The notes below the pieces were generated by a model. That model was not told the origin of the DNA and searched no databases. It saw only the letters and a list, made by a program, of their open reading frames with translations. From NCBI RefSeq assembly GCF_016106035.1, contig NZ_JADKPZ010000003.1, forward strand, positions 62,001 to 126,000: 64,000 bases of DNA, read 5' to 3'. Shown here one piece after another: positions 30,679 through 40,110 of the stretch (its first letter is position 1; every line of letters begins with the position of its first letter). A program made the position numbers and the translations under genes. This stretch comes from Arcobacter vandammei. Its GTDB lineage: Bacteria; Campylobacterota; Campylobacteria; Campylobacterales; Arcobacteraceae.

Positions 30679-32123
30679 TGATGAATGAAGATGCTTTTAG
30701 AGAATATTTAGGACAAGTAATTAATCAAAGAGGTAATAATTTTACTGAAGCAACAATTAATCAATTTATTGATGATTTGAAAAATAAAATACCAAATCAA
30801 GTTCAAGGCTATGGTAATTTACTCAATATTTATAATTATAAAATAGTAGAAAGTATAAAAGAAAGACTCAACAATCCTGATGATGCATTATATGAATTTA
30901 ATAGAAGAGAAGGAAATGGTCGTCCAAGTAATGCATTATTTCATTATATTAACTTTCTAAAAAAAAATGAGCATATGGTAACTGAAGAGAAAACAAACCT
31001 AAAAATAAAAAATATAATGCTTTATGGTGCACCAGGAGTTGGGAAAACTTATAATTATAAAAAATTGGTTTCATTAATTGAAAGTGGAAAATATAGTGAA
31101 AATGATATTTTTAATGTACTTATTGAAAATAAAAATTTAGATATAAATATTGATGAAACTTTTGGGAATATTGAAAAAGAGAATAGATTAGAATTTGTAA
31201 CATTTCATCAAAGCTACTCTTATGAAGATTTTATTGAAGGGTTTAGACCAAATGAAGATAAAACTATAAAGCTTGAAGATGGAATATTTAAAAAACTTTG
31301 TGATGATGCAGAAATAAATCTATTAAAATCATCGAACAAAAAAGAACTTTTATTTATAGATGCTATTAATTTATTTTTAAGAGAAAAAATAGAAAACCAA
31401 GAGAGTGTAAAAATCAATTTAAAAAGAGATAATAGTTACTTTAATATTTATGACTACAATAATAAAACTATTTATTTTGAAAAGCAAAATGGTGATAAAT
31501 CACATACATTATCTCTTAAAACTTTAGAAAAGATGTATTATGAAGAGGGTAATAATATTATAAATGGAGGACTTGCTCCATATTATAATCCTATTTTAGA
31601 GGAATTATTAAAATTAAAAAATAAAATAAAAGTAGAAGAAACCAAACAAAAAAACTTTTATATAGTAATAGATGAGATAAATAGAGGAAATATCTCTAAA
31701 ATCTTTGGAGAACTTATCACTTTGATAGAAGAAGATAAAAGAGATATTTACGAAGTAACACTTCCATACTCAAAAGAGAAGTTTAAAATACCCTCAAACT
31801 TATATATTATAGCCACTATGAATAGTACAGATAAATCTATTGCAACTATTGATATAGCTTTAAGAAGAAGATTTACATTTTTAAAGATGAAACCGCAAGA
31901 AAGTTTAGTTCCAGAAAATGCAAAAGAACTATTTATAAATCTAAATAATTTTATAGAAAAAACTTTAGGAGAAGATTATCGACTTGGACATAGCTATTTT
32001 ATGCAAGGCTTAGACTTGGATTTTGTAAAAGAGTATAAAATCAAACCTTTACTTGAAGAGTATTTTTATGGTGATGATGAAAATTACAAAAAAGCAGAAA
32101 ATATTTTATACCCAAAAAGCTAG
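30675..32123 (+). CDS. mcrB: McrB-like AAA+ GTPase/ATPase
   Basis: A 482-residue protein with the McrB signature: Walker A GAPGVGKT (118-125), Walker B V-I-D-E-I-N-R-G-N (D333-E334), sensor A-T-M-N-S-T-D (N383-D386) and R-R-R-F shortly after. The N-terminal ~110 residues are the presumed target-recognition part and do not resemble the EVE/YTH-like domains I know. A ~110-residue insertion separates Walker A and B. The ATG lies in an ATG-ATG-ATG run overlapping the nuclease gene. With mcrC and DUF1016 it forms a three-gene cassette. Confidence 0.9.
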   Translation: MMMNEDAFREYLGQVINQRGNNFTEATINQFIDDLKNKIPNQVQGYGNLLNIYNYKIVESIKERLNNPDDALYEFNRREGNGRPSNALFHYINFLKKNEHMVTEEKTNLKIKNIMLYGAPGVGKTYNYKKLVSLIESGKYSENDIFNVLIENKNLDINIDETFGNIEKENRLEFVTFHQSYSYEDFIEGFRPNEDKTIKLEDGIFKKLCDDAEINLLKSSNKKELLFIDAINLFLREKIENQESVKINLKRDNSYFNIYDYNNKTIYFEKQNGDKSHTLSLKTLEKMYYEEGNNIINGGLAPYYNPILEELLKLKNKIKVEETKQKNFYIVIDEINRGNISKIFGELITLIEEDKRDIYEVTLPYSKEKFKIPSNLYIIATMNSTDKSIATIDIALRRRFTFLKMKPQESLVPENAKELFINLNNFIEKTLGEDYRLGHSYFMQGLDLDFVKEYKIKPLLEEYFYGDDENYKKAENILYPKS

Positions 32124-32189
32124 ACAATAGCTATTTATCTTTGGTATATTTAAGCCTTATTTATTTGTATTAAAAATCAAGGAGAAAAA

Positions 32190-32732
32190 ATGAGAATAAA
32201 ACTAGATGATACACTATTTTGCTTGGTTGATGTTCAAGAAAGACTTTTCCCACACATTGGAAATAAAGATGAACTTGAAAGAACTCTTCCAATTTTGGTA
32301 AAAGGTATGAAAGTTTTAAGTGTGCCAATAGTGGTAAATGAGCAGTATAAAAAAGGAATAGGAGAGACTATTCCTGTTTTAAAAGAGCTAGTAGAAGAGT
32401 ATACAGCTTATGAAAAAACTACATTTTCAGGTTGCCAAACATCTGAAATTTTGGACACCTTTAAAAATAGTGGCAAAAAAAACATAGTTGTTGCAGGGAT
32501 TGAAACTCATGTTTGTGTACTTCAAACTTGTATAGATTTGCTTGAAAATGGTTTTAATGTGATTTTAGTTACAAATTGTAGTGGAAGTAGAAGTAAAACA
32601 GATCATAAAATGGCAATAAAAAGATTGATTCAAGCAGGTGCAATACCTACAACTTATGAGTCAATTTTATTTGAACTTACACTTGATGCGAAAAATCCAA
32701 ACTTCAAAGCAATTTCTTCTTTGATTAAATAA
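32190..32732 (+). CDS. Isochorismatase-family hydrolase (YcaC-like)
   Basis: A 180-residue cysteine hydrolase. The catalytic D (CLVDVQERLFPHI), a lysine near 75 and the nucleophilic cysteine in V-V-A-G-I-E-T-H-V-C-V-L-Q-T match the family triad. Substrates in this family range from isochorismate to nicotinamide and amides; the YcaC-like subgroup fits best by length and motifs. It has a GGAG site and ends at a strong hairpin. Confidence 0.88.
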   Translation: MRIKLDDTLFCLVDVQERLFPHIGNKDELERTLPILVKGMKVLSVPIVVNEQYKKGIGETIPVLKELVEEYTAYEKTTFSGCQTSEILDTFKNSGKKNIVVAGIETHVCVLQTCIDLLENGFNVILVTNCSGSRSKTDHKMAIKRLIQAGAIPTTYESILFELTLDAKNPNFKAISSLIK

Positions 32733-32734
32733 AT

Positions 32735-32755
32735 TTTGTCCCAAATTGGGACAAA
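32735..32755 (+). terminator. Hairpin terminator after isochorismatase-family gene
   Basis: TTTGTCCCAA / TTGGGACAAA, a near-perfect palindrome two bases after the stop, followed by T-rich sequence. Confidence 0.7.
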
Positions 32756-32772
32756 TATTTACTTTTTGTAAA

Positions 32773-32812
32773 TAAAAAAAAGGGAGATAGATTTTTCTAT
32801 CTCCCTTTAAAT
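32773..32812 (-). terminator. Terminator of the prp operon
   Basis: A perfect 12-bp stem (AAAGGGAGATAG / CTATCTCCCTTT) with a 6-base loop is followed on the minus strand by a T-run. It lies 29 bases beyond the prpF stop. Confidence 0.9.
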
Positions 32813-32837
32813 TTTAAAAATAATTAAGAAATTCTAA

Positions 32838-34013
32838 TTACCCTAAAATCTCAGCAGGTGCATATACTTCACCTTTCATAATAATTCTTGCACTTCTGCT
32901 CATTGTAGCTTTATCAACTATATATTTTCCATTCTCTTTTTTGATAACTGCTCCAACTTTTAAAGTTCCAGATGGATGTCCAAACTCAACAGCAGTTTTT
33001 TCTCCACCACCAGCAGCAATATTTACTAAAGTTCCTTCAATACAAGCAGCAACACCAATAGCAACTGAAGCTGTTCCCATCATCGCATGGTGAAGTTTTT
33101 GCATAGATAAAGCTCTTACATGTAAATCTATTTCAGAAGCTTTTACTTCTTTCCCACTTGAAGTTGTAAAATCACTCTTTGGTGCAACAAAAGCAATTTT
33201 TGGAGTGTGTTGTCTTGTTTCTGCCTCTTTTAAATCGCTTATTAGTCCCATTTTAAGTGCTGCATAGCTTCTAATTGTTTCAAATCTTTTTAAAGCCTCT
33301 GCATCGCTATTTATATCAGCTTGAAGTTCTGTTCCTTTGTAACCTATATCAGCAGCATTTAAAAATACTGTAGGAATTCCTGCAGTTATCATAGTAGCTT
33401 TAAATGTACCAATATTTGGCACTTCTAAATCATCTACAAGGTTTCCAGTAGGAAATAACTCTTCACTTGGATCAACTGGTTCTGCAAACTCTAGTAAAAT
33501 TTCTTGTGCTGGGAAAGCAACACCATCTATATAGTAATCTCCCATCTCTTTAACTTTTCCGTCCACCATAGTAACATAACAGAGAATTGTTTTTTTGATA
33601 TTTGCCTGCCAAATTCTTACACAACAAACACCATTTTGCGGTACATTATCCACAAGCCCCTCATGAATTGCAAAAGGTCCAACAGCAGAGCTTAAATTTC
33701 CACAATTTCCACTCCAATCCATAAAATCTTTATCAATAGCAACTTGTCCAAAGTAGTAATCTACATCGTGGTTAGGAACTGTACTTTTTCCAACTAAAAT
33801 AGCTTTAGAAGTACTAGAAGTTGCTCCTCCCATACCGTCCATTTGTTGTTTATAAATATCAGGACTTCCTACTATTCTTTGAAGAAGTTTATCTCTTTTT
33901 ACTTTGTCTTCTTGTGCCTCTTTTGGTAAATCAGCGATGTTGAAAAATGTTCCTTTTGAAGTTCCACCTCTCATATATGTTGCTTTTACTCTAATTTGTT
34001 CTTGATATGCCAT
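32838..34013 (-). CDS. prpF: 2-methylaconitate cis-trans isomerase PrpF
   Basis: A 391-residue PrpF isomerase. The N-terminal V-K-A-T-Y-M-R-G-G-T-S-K-G motif and the paired G-N-C-G-N and H-H-A-M-M-G-T-A segments are family marks. It acts with AcnD to replace PrpD in the 2-methylcitrate cycle of propionate breakdown. It is the last prp gene here, 157 bases after acnD; that gap carries unusual hairpins. Confidence 0.95.
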   Translation of the reverse strand: MAYQEQIRVKATYMRGGTSKGTFFNIADLPKEAQEDKVKRDKLLQRIVGSPDIYKQQMDGMGGATSSTSKAILVGKSTVPNHDVDYYFGQVAIDKDFMDWSGNCGNLSSAVGPFAIHEGLVDNVPQNGVCCVRIWQANIKKTILCYVTMVDGKVKEMGDYYIDGVAFPAQEILLEFAEPVDPSEELFPTGNLVDDLEVPNIGTFKATMITAGIPTVFLNAADIGYKGTELQADINSDAEALKRFETIRSYAALKMGLISDLKEAETRQHTPKIAFVAPKSDFTTSSGKEVKASEIDLHVRALSMQKLHHAMMGTASVAIGVAACIEGTLVNIAAGGGEKTAVEFGHPSGTLKVGAVIKKENGKYIVDKATMSRSARIIMKGEVYAPAEILG

Positions 34014-34071
34014 TTTTACTCCTAAAATTTAAAACTTTAAAAAATGATTTTTTAATCACTTTATAAAATTC

Positions 34072-34156
34072 TATTCTTACTTTTCGCATCCAAAAGAAAA
34101 GTAAGAATAACTTAAACTCTAAATTATTCTTACTTAGGCAAGGACTAAAGTCCTTG
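34072..34156 (-). other. Overlapping and tandem hairpins between acnD and prpF
   Basis: Three inverted repeats occupy the intergenic gap. A 14-bp stem pairs 34072-34085 with 34096-34109. A 12-bp stem pairs 34099-34110 with 34124-34135. An 8-bp stem (CAAGGACT / AGTCCTTG) lies at 34139-34156. The first two share the arm GTAAGAATA and cannot form together, so the leader RNA has two mutually exclusive folds. Confidence 0.85.
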
Positions 34157-34170
34157 TCCCGAACAAAGTA

Positions 34171-36756
34171 TTATTTCCCAGCAATAACATCTTTTGCGAA
34201 TTTTTGTAAAATTCCACCAGCTTTATAAACTTCAACTTCTGCAGAAGTATCTAATCTACATAAAACAGTAAATTCTACTTTTTCACCATTTGCTCTAGTC
34301 ATTTGTACTTTTAAATCACATCTTGGAGTAATATCTCCAACAATATCGAAAGTTTCAGTTCCAGTTATAGCATAAGTATGTCTTGTTTCACCATCTTTAA
34401 ATTGAAGTGGTAAAACACCCATTCCTACAAGGTTTGTTCTATGAATTCTTTCGATTGACTCAGCAATTAAAACTTCAACACCTGCAAGTCTTACACCTTT
34501 AGCTGCCCAGTCTCTAGAACTTCCTTGTCCATAGTTTGTTCCAGCAATGATGATTAATGGTTGTTTTCTTTCCATATAAGTTTCTATAGCTTCCCACATT
34601 CTTGACTCTTTACCTTCTGGCATAATTTTTGTCAAGCTTCCTTGTTTAACATTTCCATTTTCATCTTTAACCATTTCGTTAAATAATTTTGGATTTGCTA
34701 ATGTTGCTCTTAAAGCAGTGTTGTGATCCCCTCTATGTGTTGCATAAGAGTTTAAATCTTCTAAAGGTAATCCCATTTTCAGACAATACTCTCCAGATGC
34801 ACTTTTCGCTTGAATAGCATTTGATGGAGATAAGTGGTCTGTTGTTATATCATTTGGAAATACACCAAGTGGTCTTAAATTTTTAAGAGCTGGCATAGAC
34901 ATAAATTCATCTTCCCAATAAGGTGGTTTTTGAATATATGTAGATTTTGCATCCCATTTATAGAATGGCTCAGCTGCTTCTTTTGCACCTTTTGCAAACA
35001 TTGGGTCATAAATTGCTCCAAACATTTCAGGTTTAACTGCACTATTAACAACTGCATCAATCTCTGCATCACTTGGCCAAATGTCTTTTAATCTAATATC
35101 ATTACCATCTTTATCTTTTCCTAAAACATCTGTTTCAATATTAAATCTAATACTTCCAGCAAGTGCATAAGCAATAACAAGTGGAGGAGAAGCTAAAAAT
35201 GCCTCTTTTATGAATGGGTGAATTCTTCCATCAAAGTTTCTGTTTCCAGATAATACAGCAGTTGTATATACACCACTAGCAGCTGCTTCAGCTTCAAGTT
35301 TTGGATCTAAAGCTCCACTCATACCATTACAAGTTGTACAAGCAAATCCTACAATTCCAAATCCTAATTTCTCTAACTCACCTAATAATCCAGACTCTCT
35401 TAAGTATAATTCAGCAACTTTTGAACCTGGTGCTAATGAAGATTTAACCCATCTTTTTCTTGTTAATCCTAACTCATTTGCTCTTTTTGCTAATAATCCA
35501 GCAGCAACAACATTTCGTGGATTTGAAGTATTTGTACATGATGTAATAGCAGCAATTAAAACTGCACCATCAGGGATAACTTCATTTGTAATTTCGATTT
35601 TTTTAGTAATTCCTTCTGAATCAAGTGCAGAAACAGGAAGCAATTTATGTGGTTTAGAAGGACCAGCTAATGTTCTTGCAACTGTTGTTAAATCAAATTC
35701 AATAGTTCTTGCATATGTAGCTTCGCTTAAAGAATCAGCCCATAAACCATTTGCTTTTGCATAAGTTTCAACCAGTTTTACTTGCTCAGGAGTTCTTCCT
35801 GTAATTCTTAAGTAATCAATAGTTCTATCATCAATTGCAAACATTGCAGCACTTGCACCATATTCAGGTGTCATATTTGAAATAGTTGCTCTATCTCCTA
35901 AATCTAGGTATTTAATTCCACTTCCATAGAACTCTAAATATGCAGAAATTACATTGTTTTGTCTTAAGAATGATGTTAAAGATAAAGCAATATCAGTTGC
36001 TGTAATTCCAGCAGCTCTTGTACCTTTAATCTCAACTCCGATAATCTCAGGAACTCTCATATATGAAGGGTTTCCAAGCATTACATTTTCAGCTTCAAGT
36101 CCACCAACACCAACTGCAATAACTCCAAGAGCATCAACATGTGGAGTGTGTGAGTCTGTACCAACAAGAGTATCAGGACTTGCAATCCCATCTATATTAT
36201 GAACTACTGGAGACATTTTTTCAAGGTTGATTTGGTGCATAATACCATTTCCTGGAGGAATAACATCAACATTATCAAATGCTTTTTTTGTCCAGTTAAT
36301 AAAATCAAATCTATCAGCATTTCTTCTATCTTCAATATCTCTATTTTTTTGGAAAGCATCTGGGTCAAATCCACCACACTCAACAGCTAGTGAGTGATCC
36401 ACTATTAATTGTGTTGGAACAACTGGATTGATTTTTTGTGGATCAACACCACTTGCAGCAACTGCTTCTCTAAGACCTGCTAAATCAACAAAAGCTGTAA
36501 GTCCTAGAATATCGTGACAGATTACACGACTAGGATACCAAGGGAAATCTTTGTCTGTTCTTTTTTCAATTAATTGAATTAAAGAATCTTTTAAATCTTC
36601 GCTTGGACATTTTCTAATTAGGTTTTCTGCTAATACTCTTGAAGTGTAGTTTAGTTTTGCAAAAGATCCAGCTTGTATATCTTCAACAGCACTTTTTACA
36701 TCATAATATTTAACATCTAAACCATCTAATTGTTTAAGATATTTTTCGTTTGTCAT
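34171..36756 (-). CDS. acnD: 2-methylcitrate dehydratase (Fe/S-dependent) AcnD
   Basis: An 861-residue aconitase-family protein. The [4Fe-4S] ligands are C407 (TSCTNTSNP), C473 and C476 (ACTTCNG). The neighbourhood of prpF, prpC and prpB marks it as AcnD rather than a housekeeping aconitase. It dehydrates 2-methylcitrate to an isomer that PrpF converts. It starts 75 bases after prpC, with a terminator-like palindrome in between. Confidence 0.93.
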   Translation of the reverse strand: MTNEKYLKQLDGLDVKYYDVKSAVEDIQAGSFAKLNYTSRVLAENLIRKCPSEDLKDSLIQLIEKRTDKDFPWYPSRVICHDILGLTAFVDLAGLREAVAASGVDPQKINPVVPTQLIVDHSLAVECGGFDPDAFQKNRDIEDRRNADRFDFINWTKKAFDNVDVIPPGNGIMHQINLEKMSPVVHNIDGIASPDTLVGTDSHTPHVDALGVIAVGVGGLEAENVMLGNPSYMRVPEIIGVEIKGTRAAGITATDIALSLTSFLRQNNVISAYLEFYGSGIKYLDLGDRATISNMTPEYGASAAMFAIDDRTIDYLRITGRTPEQVKLVETYAKANGLWADSLSEATYARTIEFDLTTVARTLAGPSKPHKLLPVSALDSEGITKKIEITNEVIPDGAVLIAAITSCTNTSNPRNVVAAGLLAKRANELGLTRKRWVKSSLAPGSKVAELYLRESGLLGELEKLGFGIVGFACTTCNGMSGALDPKLEAEAAASGVYTTAVLSGNRNFDGRIHPFIKEAFLASPPLVIAYALAGSIRFNIETDVLGKDKDGNDIRLKDIWPSDAEIDAVVNSAVKPEMFGAIYDPMFAKGAKEAAEPFYKWDAKSTYIQKPPYWEDEFMSMPALKNLRPLGVFPNDITTDHLSPSNAIQAKSASGEYCLKMGLPLEDLNSYATHRGDHNTALRATLANPKLFNEMVKDENGNVKQGSLTKIMPEGKESRMWEAIETYMERKQPLIIIAGTNYGQGSSRDWAAKGVRLAGVEVLIAESIERIHRTNLVGMGVLPLQFKDGETRHTYAITGTETFDIVGDITPRCDLKVQMTRANGEKVEFTVLCRLDTSAEVEVYKAGGILQKFAKDVIAGK

Positions 36757-36791
36757 TTTAATTTTCCATTTTTTATTTTGAAATTTATTGT

Positions 36792-36825
36792 AAAAAAAAA
36801 TTTAGGCTAAATTTAGCCTAAATTT
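36792..36825 (-). terminator. Strong hairpin between prpC and acnD
   Basis: A perfect 14-bp palindrome (AAATTTAGGCTAAA and its mirror, 36798-36825) is followed on the minus strand by a T-run (complement of the A9 tract at 36792-36800). It has all the marks of an intrinsic terminator but lies inside the prp operon, seven bases beyond the prpC stop. Confidence 0.85.
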
Positions 36826-36831
36826 TAAAGA

Positions 36832-37983
36832 TTATTTTCTTTCTTCTAAAGGGATGTAAGCTCTAGGCTCTGGTCCTGTATAGCTAGCTGATGGTCTAAT
36901 AATTTTTCCATCTTCTCTTTGCTCAATTACGTGAGCTCCCCATCCTGTAACTCTTGACATAATAAAGATTGGAGTAAACATATCTGTTGGAATTCCCATT
37001 TGGTTGTATGATACAGCAGAGAACCAGTCAAGATTTGGGAACATTTTCTTTTGATCCCACATAATTGTCTCAATTCTTTCAGCAACATCGTACATTAACA
37101 TATCTTTATTCTCTTCAGATAGTTCTTTTGCAACTTTTTTGATTACTACATTTCTTGGATCTCTTGAAGAGTAAACAGGGTGTCCAAATCCAATAATAAT
37201 CTCTTTTCTTGCCATTCTCTCTTTGATGTCTTTTTCTGCTTCATCAGCTGAAGAGTATCTTTCTTGAATTCTAAATGCAACTTCATTTGCACCACCATGT
37301 TTTGGACCTCTTAAAGCTCCAATTGAACCAGTGATACAAGAGTACATATCTGAGTTTGTTCCTGCAATTACTCTTGAAGTAAATGTAGAAGCATTAAACT
37401 CATGCTCTGCATATAAAATTAAAGATACATGCATAGCTTTAACCCAAGATTCTCTTGGTTTTTCACCATGTAATAGGTGTAAGAAGTGTCCACCAACTGT
37501 ATCTTCATCACTTGCAACATCAATTCTTTTTCCATTATATGCAAAATGGTACCAATATAATAAAATTGAAGGGAAAGCTCCAATTAATCTATCAATAATA
37601 TCTTGAGCAGCTGCTTTTGGATGAGCTTCATCTTCTTGATTTAATGCTCCAAGAACTGAACAACCTGTTCTCATAACATCCATTGGATGACATGTGCTTG
37701 GTAATTGCTCTAATGCAACTTTTACACCTTGTGGTAGTTCTCTATAAGTTTTAAGCTTAGCTTTATAAGCCACAAGTTGTGCTTTGTTTGGTAACTCACC
37801 ATAAACTATTAAGTGTGCAATCTCTTCAAATTCAGCTTTTTCAGCAAACTCTAAAATATCATATCCTCTATAATATAAATCATTTCCTGTATTTCCAACT
37901 GTACATAATGCTGTACTTCCAGCTGCAACACCTGAAAGTGCAACTGATTTTTTTGGTTTAAACTCTGTACTTGTAGTACTCAT
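36832..37983 (-). CDS. prpC: 2-methylcitrate synthase
   Basis: A 383-residue citrate-synthase-family enzyme condensing propionyl-CoA with oxaloacetate. The catalytic region [13 protein letters not shown] is present, with [13 protein letters not shown] earlier. Its operon position between prpB and acnD supports PrpC over GltA. It begins 45 bases after prpB. Confidence 0.95.
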   Translation of the reverse strand: MSTTSTEFKPKKSVALSGVAAGSTALCTVGNTGNDLYYRGYDILEFAEKAEFEEIAHLIVYGELPNKAQLVAYKAKLKTYRELPQGVKVALEQLPSTCHPMDVMRTGCSVLGALNQEDEAHPKAAAQDIIDRLIGAFPSILLYWYHFAYNGKRIDVASDEDTVGGHFLHLLHGEKPRESWVKAMHVSLILYAEHEFNASTFTSRVIAGTNSDMYSCITGSIGALRGPKHGGANEVAFRIQERYSSADEAEKDIKERMARKEIIIGFGHPVYSSRDPRNVVIKKVAKELSEENKDMLMYDVAERIETIMWDQKKMFPNLDWFSAVSYNQMGIPTDMFTPIFIMSRVTGWGAHVIEQREDGKIIRPSASYTGPEPRAYIPLEERK

Positions 37984-38016
37984 ATTTTCTCCTTAGTTTA
38001 GTGTAAAATAAAATAA

Positions 38017-38042
38017 GGAAAAGCTAATTACTTAGCTTTTCC
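38017..38042 (-). terminator. Hairpin overlapping the prpB stop codon
   Basis: An 11-bp perfect stem (GGAAAAGCTAA / TTAGCTTTTCC) has a four-base loop containing the prpB stop. The following minus-strand sequence is T-rich but interrupted. It could attenuate or protect the prpB message. Confidence 0.6.
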
Positions 38043-38915
38043 TTTTGAAAATAACTCATCCATTTTTTGCTCATAAGCATGGTAATTTAACATATCGTAT
38101 AATTCCATTCTTGTTTGCATTGTATCAAGAACTGCTTCTTGAGTACCTTTATCTTTTAACTCTTGGTAAACATTTAGTGCAGCTTTGTTCATTGCTCTAA
38201 ATGCTGATAATGGGTAAAGAACCATATCAATTCCAACACTTGCTAACTCTTCAGTTGTAAACATTGGAGTTGCACCAAATTCAGTAATGTTTGCTAAAAC
38301 AGGAACTGAAATTGCATCTGTAAACTCTTTGTACTCTTTTAAAGTATGTACAGCTTCAGCAAAAATTGCATCTGCTCCAGCTTCAACATAAGCTTTTGCT
38401 CTAGCAATTGCAGCAGCTTGACCTTCACTTGCATGTGCATCAGTTCTTGCAATAATATAGAAATCAGGGTCTAATTGTTGTTTAGCATCAACAGCTGCTC
38501 TAATTCTATCGCACATCTCTTCAGTAGATACTAGCTCTTTATTTGGTCTATGTCCACATCTTTTTGCTGCAACTTGATCTTCAATATGCATACCAGCAGC
38601 TCCAGATCTAATAAACTCTTTTACTGTTCTAGCAACATTGAAAGCATGTCCCCAACCTGTATCAGCATCAACGATTAATGGAGTATCACAAATAGAAGTA
38701 ATTCTTCTAACATCAATACAAACATCTTCAATCATTGTCATACCTAAATCTGGTAAACCATAAGAAGCATTTGCAATACCTCCTCCACTTAAGTAGATAG
38801 CTTTGTGTCCTACTCTTGTAGCTTGTAATGCTTGGTAAGCATTAATTGTTCCAACTATTTGTAGTGGACTAGAAGTTTTAAGAGCTTCTCTGAATCTTTT
38901 TCCTGCACTTGTCAT
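38028..38915 (-). CDS. prpB: 2-methylisocitrate lyase
   Basis: A 295-residue PEP-mutase/isocitrate-lyase-family enzyme that splits 2-methylisocitrate to pyruvate and succinate. The signature K-R-C-G-H-R-P-N-K holds the catalytic cysteine, and D-A-D-T-G-W-G binds metal. It is the first gene of the operon, with a clear promoter upstream. Confidence 0.96.
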   Translation of the reverse strand: MTSAGKRFREALKTSSPLQIVGTINAYQALQATRVGHKAIYLSGGGIANASYGLPDLGMTMIEDVCIDVRRITSICDTPLIVDADTGWGHAFNVARTVKEFIRSGAAGMHIEDQVAAKRCGHRPNKELVSTEEMCDRIRAAVDAKQQLDPDFYIIARTDAHASEGQAAAIARAKAYVEAGADAIFAEAVHTLKEYKEFTDAISVPVLANITEFGATPMFTTEELASVGIDMVLYPLSAFRAMNKAALNVYQELKDKGTQEAVLDTMQTRMELYDMLNYHAYEQKMDELFSKGKAK

Positions 38916-38944
38916 ATATATCCTTTAAAAAATATTGTAGAGTC

Positions 38945-38950
38945 ATTATA
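38945..38950 (-). promoter_or_regulatory. prp operon -10 box
   Basis: On the minus strand a TATAAT in TGTATAATG lies 29 bases before the prpB ATG. The inverted repeat at 38971-38984 covers the expected -35 position. Confidence 0.75.
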
Positions 38951-38970
38951 CATAATTTAGAAAAAAAAGC

Positions 38971-39060
38971 TTGTATTATTACAAATGAAAAAATACAATT
39001 TTTATACAAATATTATAAATTGTACAATATTTGTTTTTATGTTAAAAAATAGTACAATAT
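38971..39060. promoter_or_regulatory. Candidate operators in the prp divergent control region
   Basis: The 170-base gap holds a series of related motifs: TTGTA-TTAT-TACAA (38971-38984), the perfect palindrome ATTGTACAAT (39019-39028) and an AGTACAATAT half (39051-39060), with further TACAA halves between. Their spacing across the prpB -35 region and just before the regulator start suggests binding by the divergently encoded regulator. Confidence 0.6.
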
Positions 39061-39085
39061 GCAAAAATAAAATTAAAGGTAGCTT

Positions 39086-40063
39086 ATGAATTTTAAAAAT
39101 TCTATTGAAAAATTTGTAGAAATATATAATAGATCAAATTTAAGTATATCCAAATTTGCTTCTATGATAAATAAAGATAGAAGAACGGTTACATCGTGGA
39201 TTGATAACCATACAAATATAGAACCAACAAAAGAGACAAAGGATAAAATTTGTCAAATTTTTAGGTATCCAGATTATATTTGGGAAGATGCTTGTAGTGG
39301 CGAAGAGTTCTTAAAATCTATAACTCAAATACCACAAAAAGAGGTAAGAATTATAGATGAAGACTATAAAGGGCGATTACAATATATCATTGAACATGAA
39401 AAAAATAGAAGATTTGTAATACAAGCTCAATTTCCAGGACCCATGTATAGAGATTCTGCTGTACGAAAAGTGTACAAAGGAACAACAAGTCCTGATATAG
39501 AAGAGCTAAAACAAGAGAGAATTGATCAAATGCTAAGATATGATTATGATACAACTGAGTGGTATTCGATAAAATCGGTACTTAGTTTTTGTTTTGCAAG
39601 TATTGGAAACTTCTTTACAAAAGATGAAAAGATAAAAATACTTGAACTTATGTATGAGTTATTTAATAATAACTACAACAAAAAGCTATTTTTATTTGAC
39701 TCATTTTCAAGAAAAATTTATGGAATGGAGACAACATATATATCTATAAATGTAAAAAATAAGATTTTGTTTTTTAAATCACCTATTGAGTCTGTTTTTA
39801 TTGAAATTAGAAATAAAAATCTAGTTGAAAGAATGCACAAATATTATAGCTCTCCTATTGAAGCACCTTCTCATGTGAATTTTTTGGAGTCCGTAAAAAT
39901 TTTAAAGATACTTCAAGATGCACTAAAATACAACAATACAATTACTCAAGCTTATGAGACTATAAATCGTGAAACAAATTATGGAGAACTATTTTATAAT
40001 AATCTTAGTGTTGATTTGCAAAAAGAGGTAAGTCCACCAAAACTTGGGCAAAGGAGAAATTAG
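39086..40063 (+). CDS. Probable regulator of the prp operon (HTH N-terminus, unknown C-terminal domain)
   Basis: A 325-residue protein transcribed away from prpB. Residues about 17-60 (LSISKFASMINKDRRTVTSWI...) form a helix-turn-helix. The remaining ~260 residues are an unrecognised domain with several aromatic-rich helices and no cysteine cluster or sigma-54 interaction (GAFTGA) motif. It is therefore not the sigma-54 PrpR of enterobacteria, and it does not look like a GntR protein. Position and operator-like repeats suggest local control of propionate catabolism. The ligand is unknown, perhaps 2-methylcitrate by analogy. Confidence 0.75.
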   Translation: MNFKNSIEKFVEIYNRSNLSISKFASMINKDRRTVTSWIDNHTNIEPTKETKDKICQIFRYPDYIWEDACSGEEFLKSITQIPQKEVRIIDEDYKGRLQYIIEHEKNRRFVIQAQFPGPMYRDSAVRKVYKGTTSPDIEELKQERIDQMLRYDYDTTEWYSIKSVLSFCFASIGNFFTKDEKIKILELMYELFNNNYNKKLFLFDSFSRKIYGMETTYISINVKNKILFFKSPIESVFIEIRNKNLVERMHKYYSSPIEAPSHVNFLESVKILKILQDALKYNNTITQAYETINRETNYGELFYNNLSVDLQKEVSPPKLGQRRN

Positions 40064-40110
40064 AATAAATACTTTATTCTAATTTATTTAGAAAATGGGC
40101 TTTAAAGCTT

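Noticed and set aside
35954-36390. Two plus-strand frames opposite acnD
   Set aside because: Antisense shadows of conserved aconitase codons, with no start signals.
38916-39085. CRISPR-like repeats upstream of the regulator
   Set aside because: The TACAA motifs are short, unevenly spaced and palindromic, as expected for operators; no repeat-spacer pattern exists in the window.
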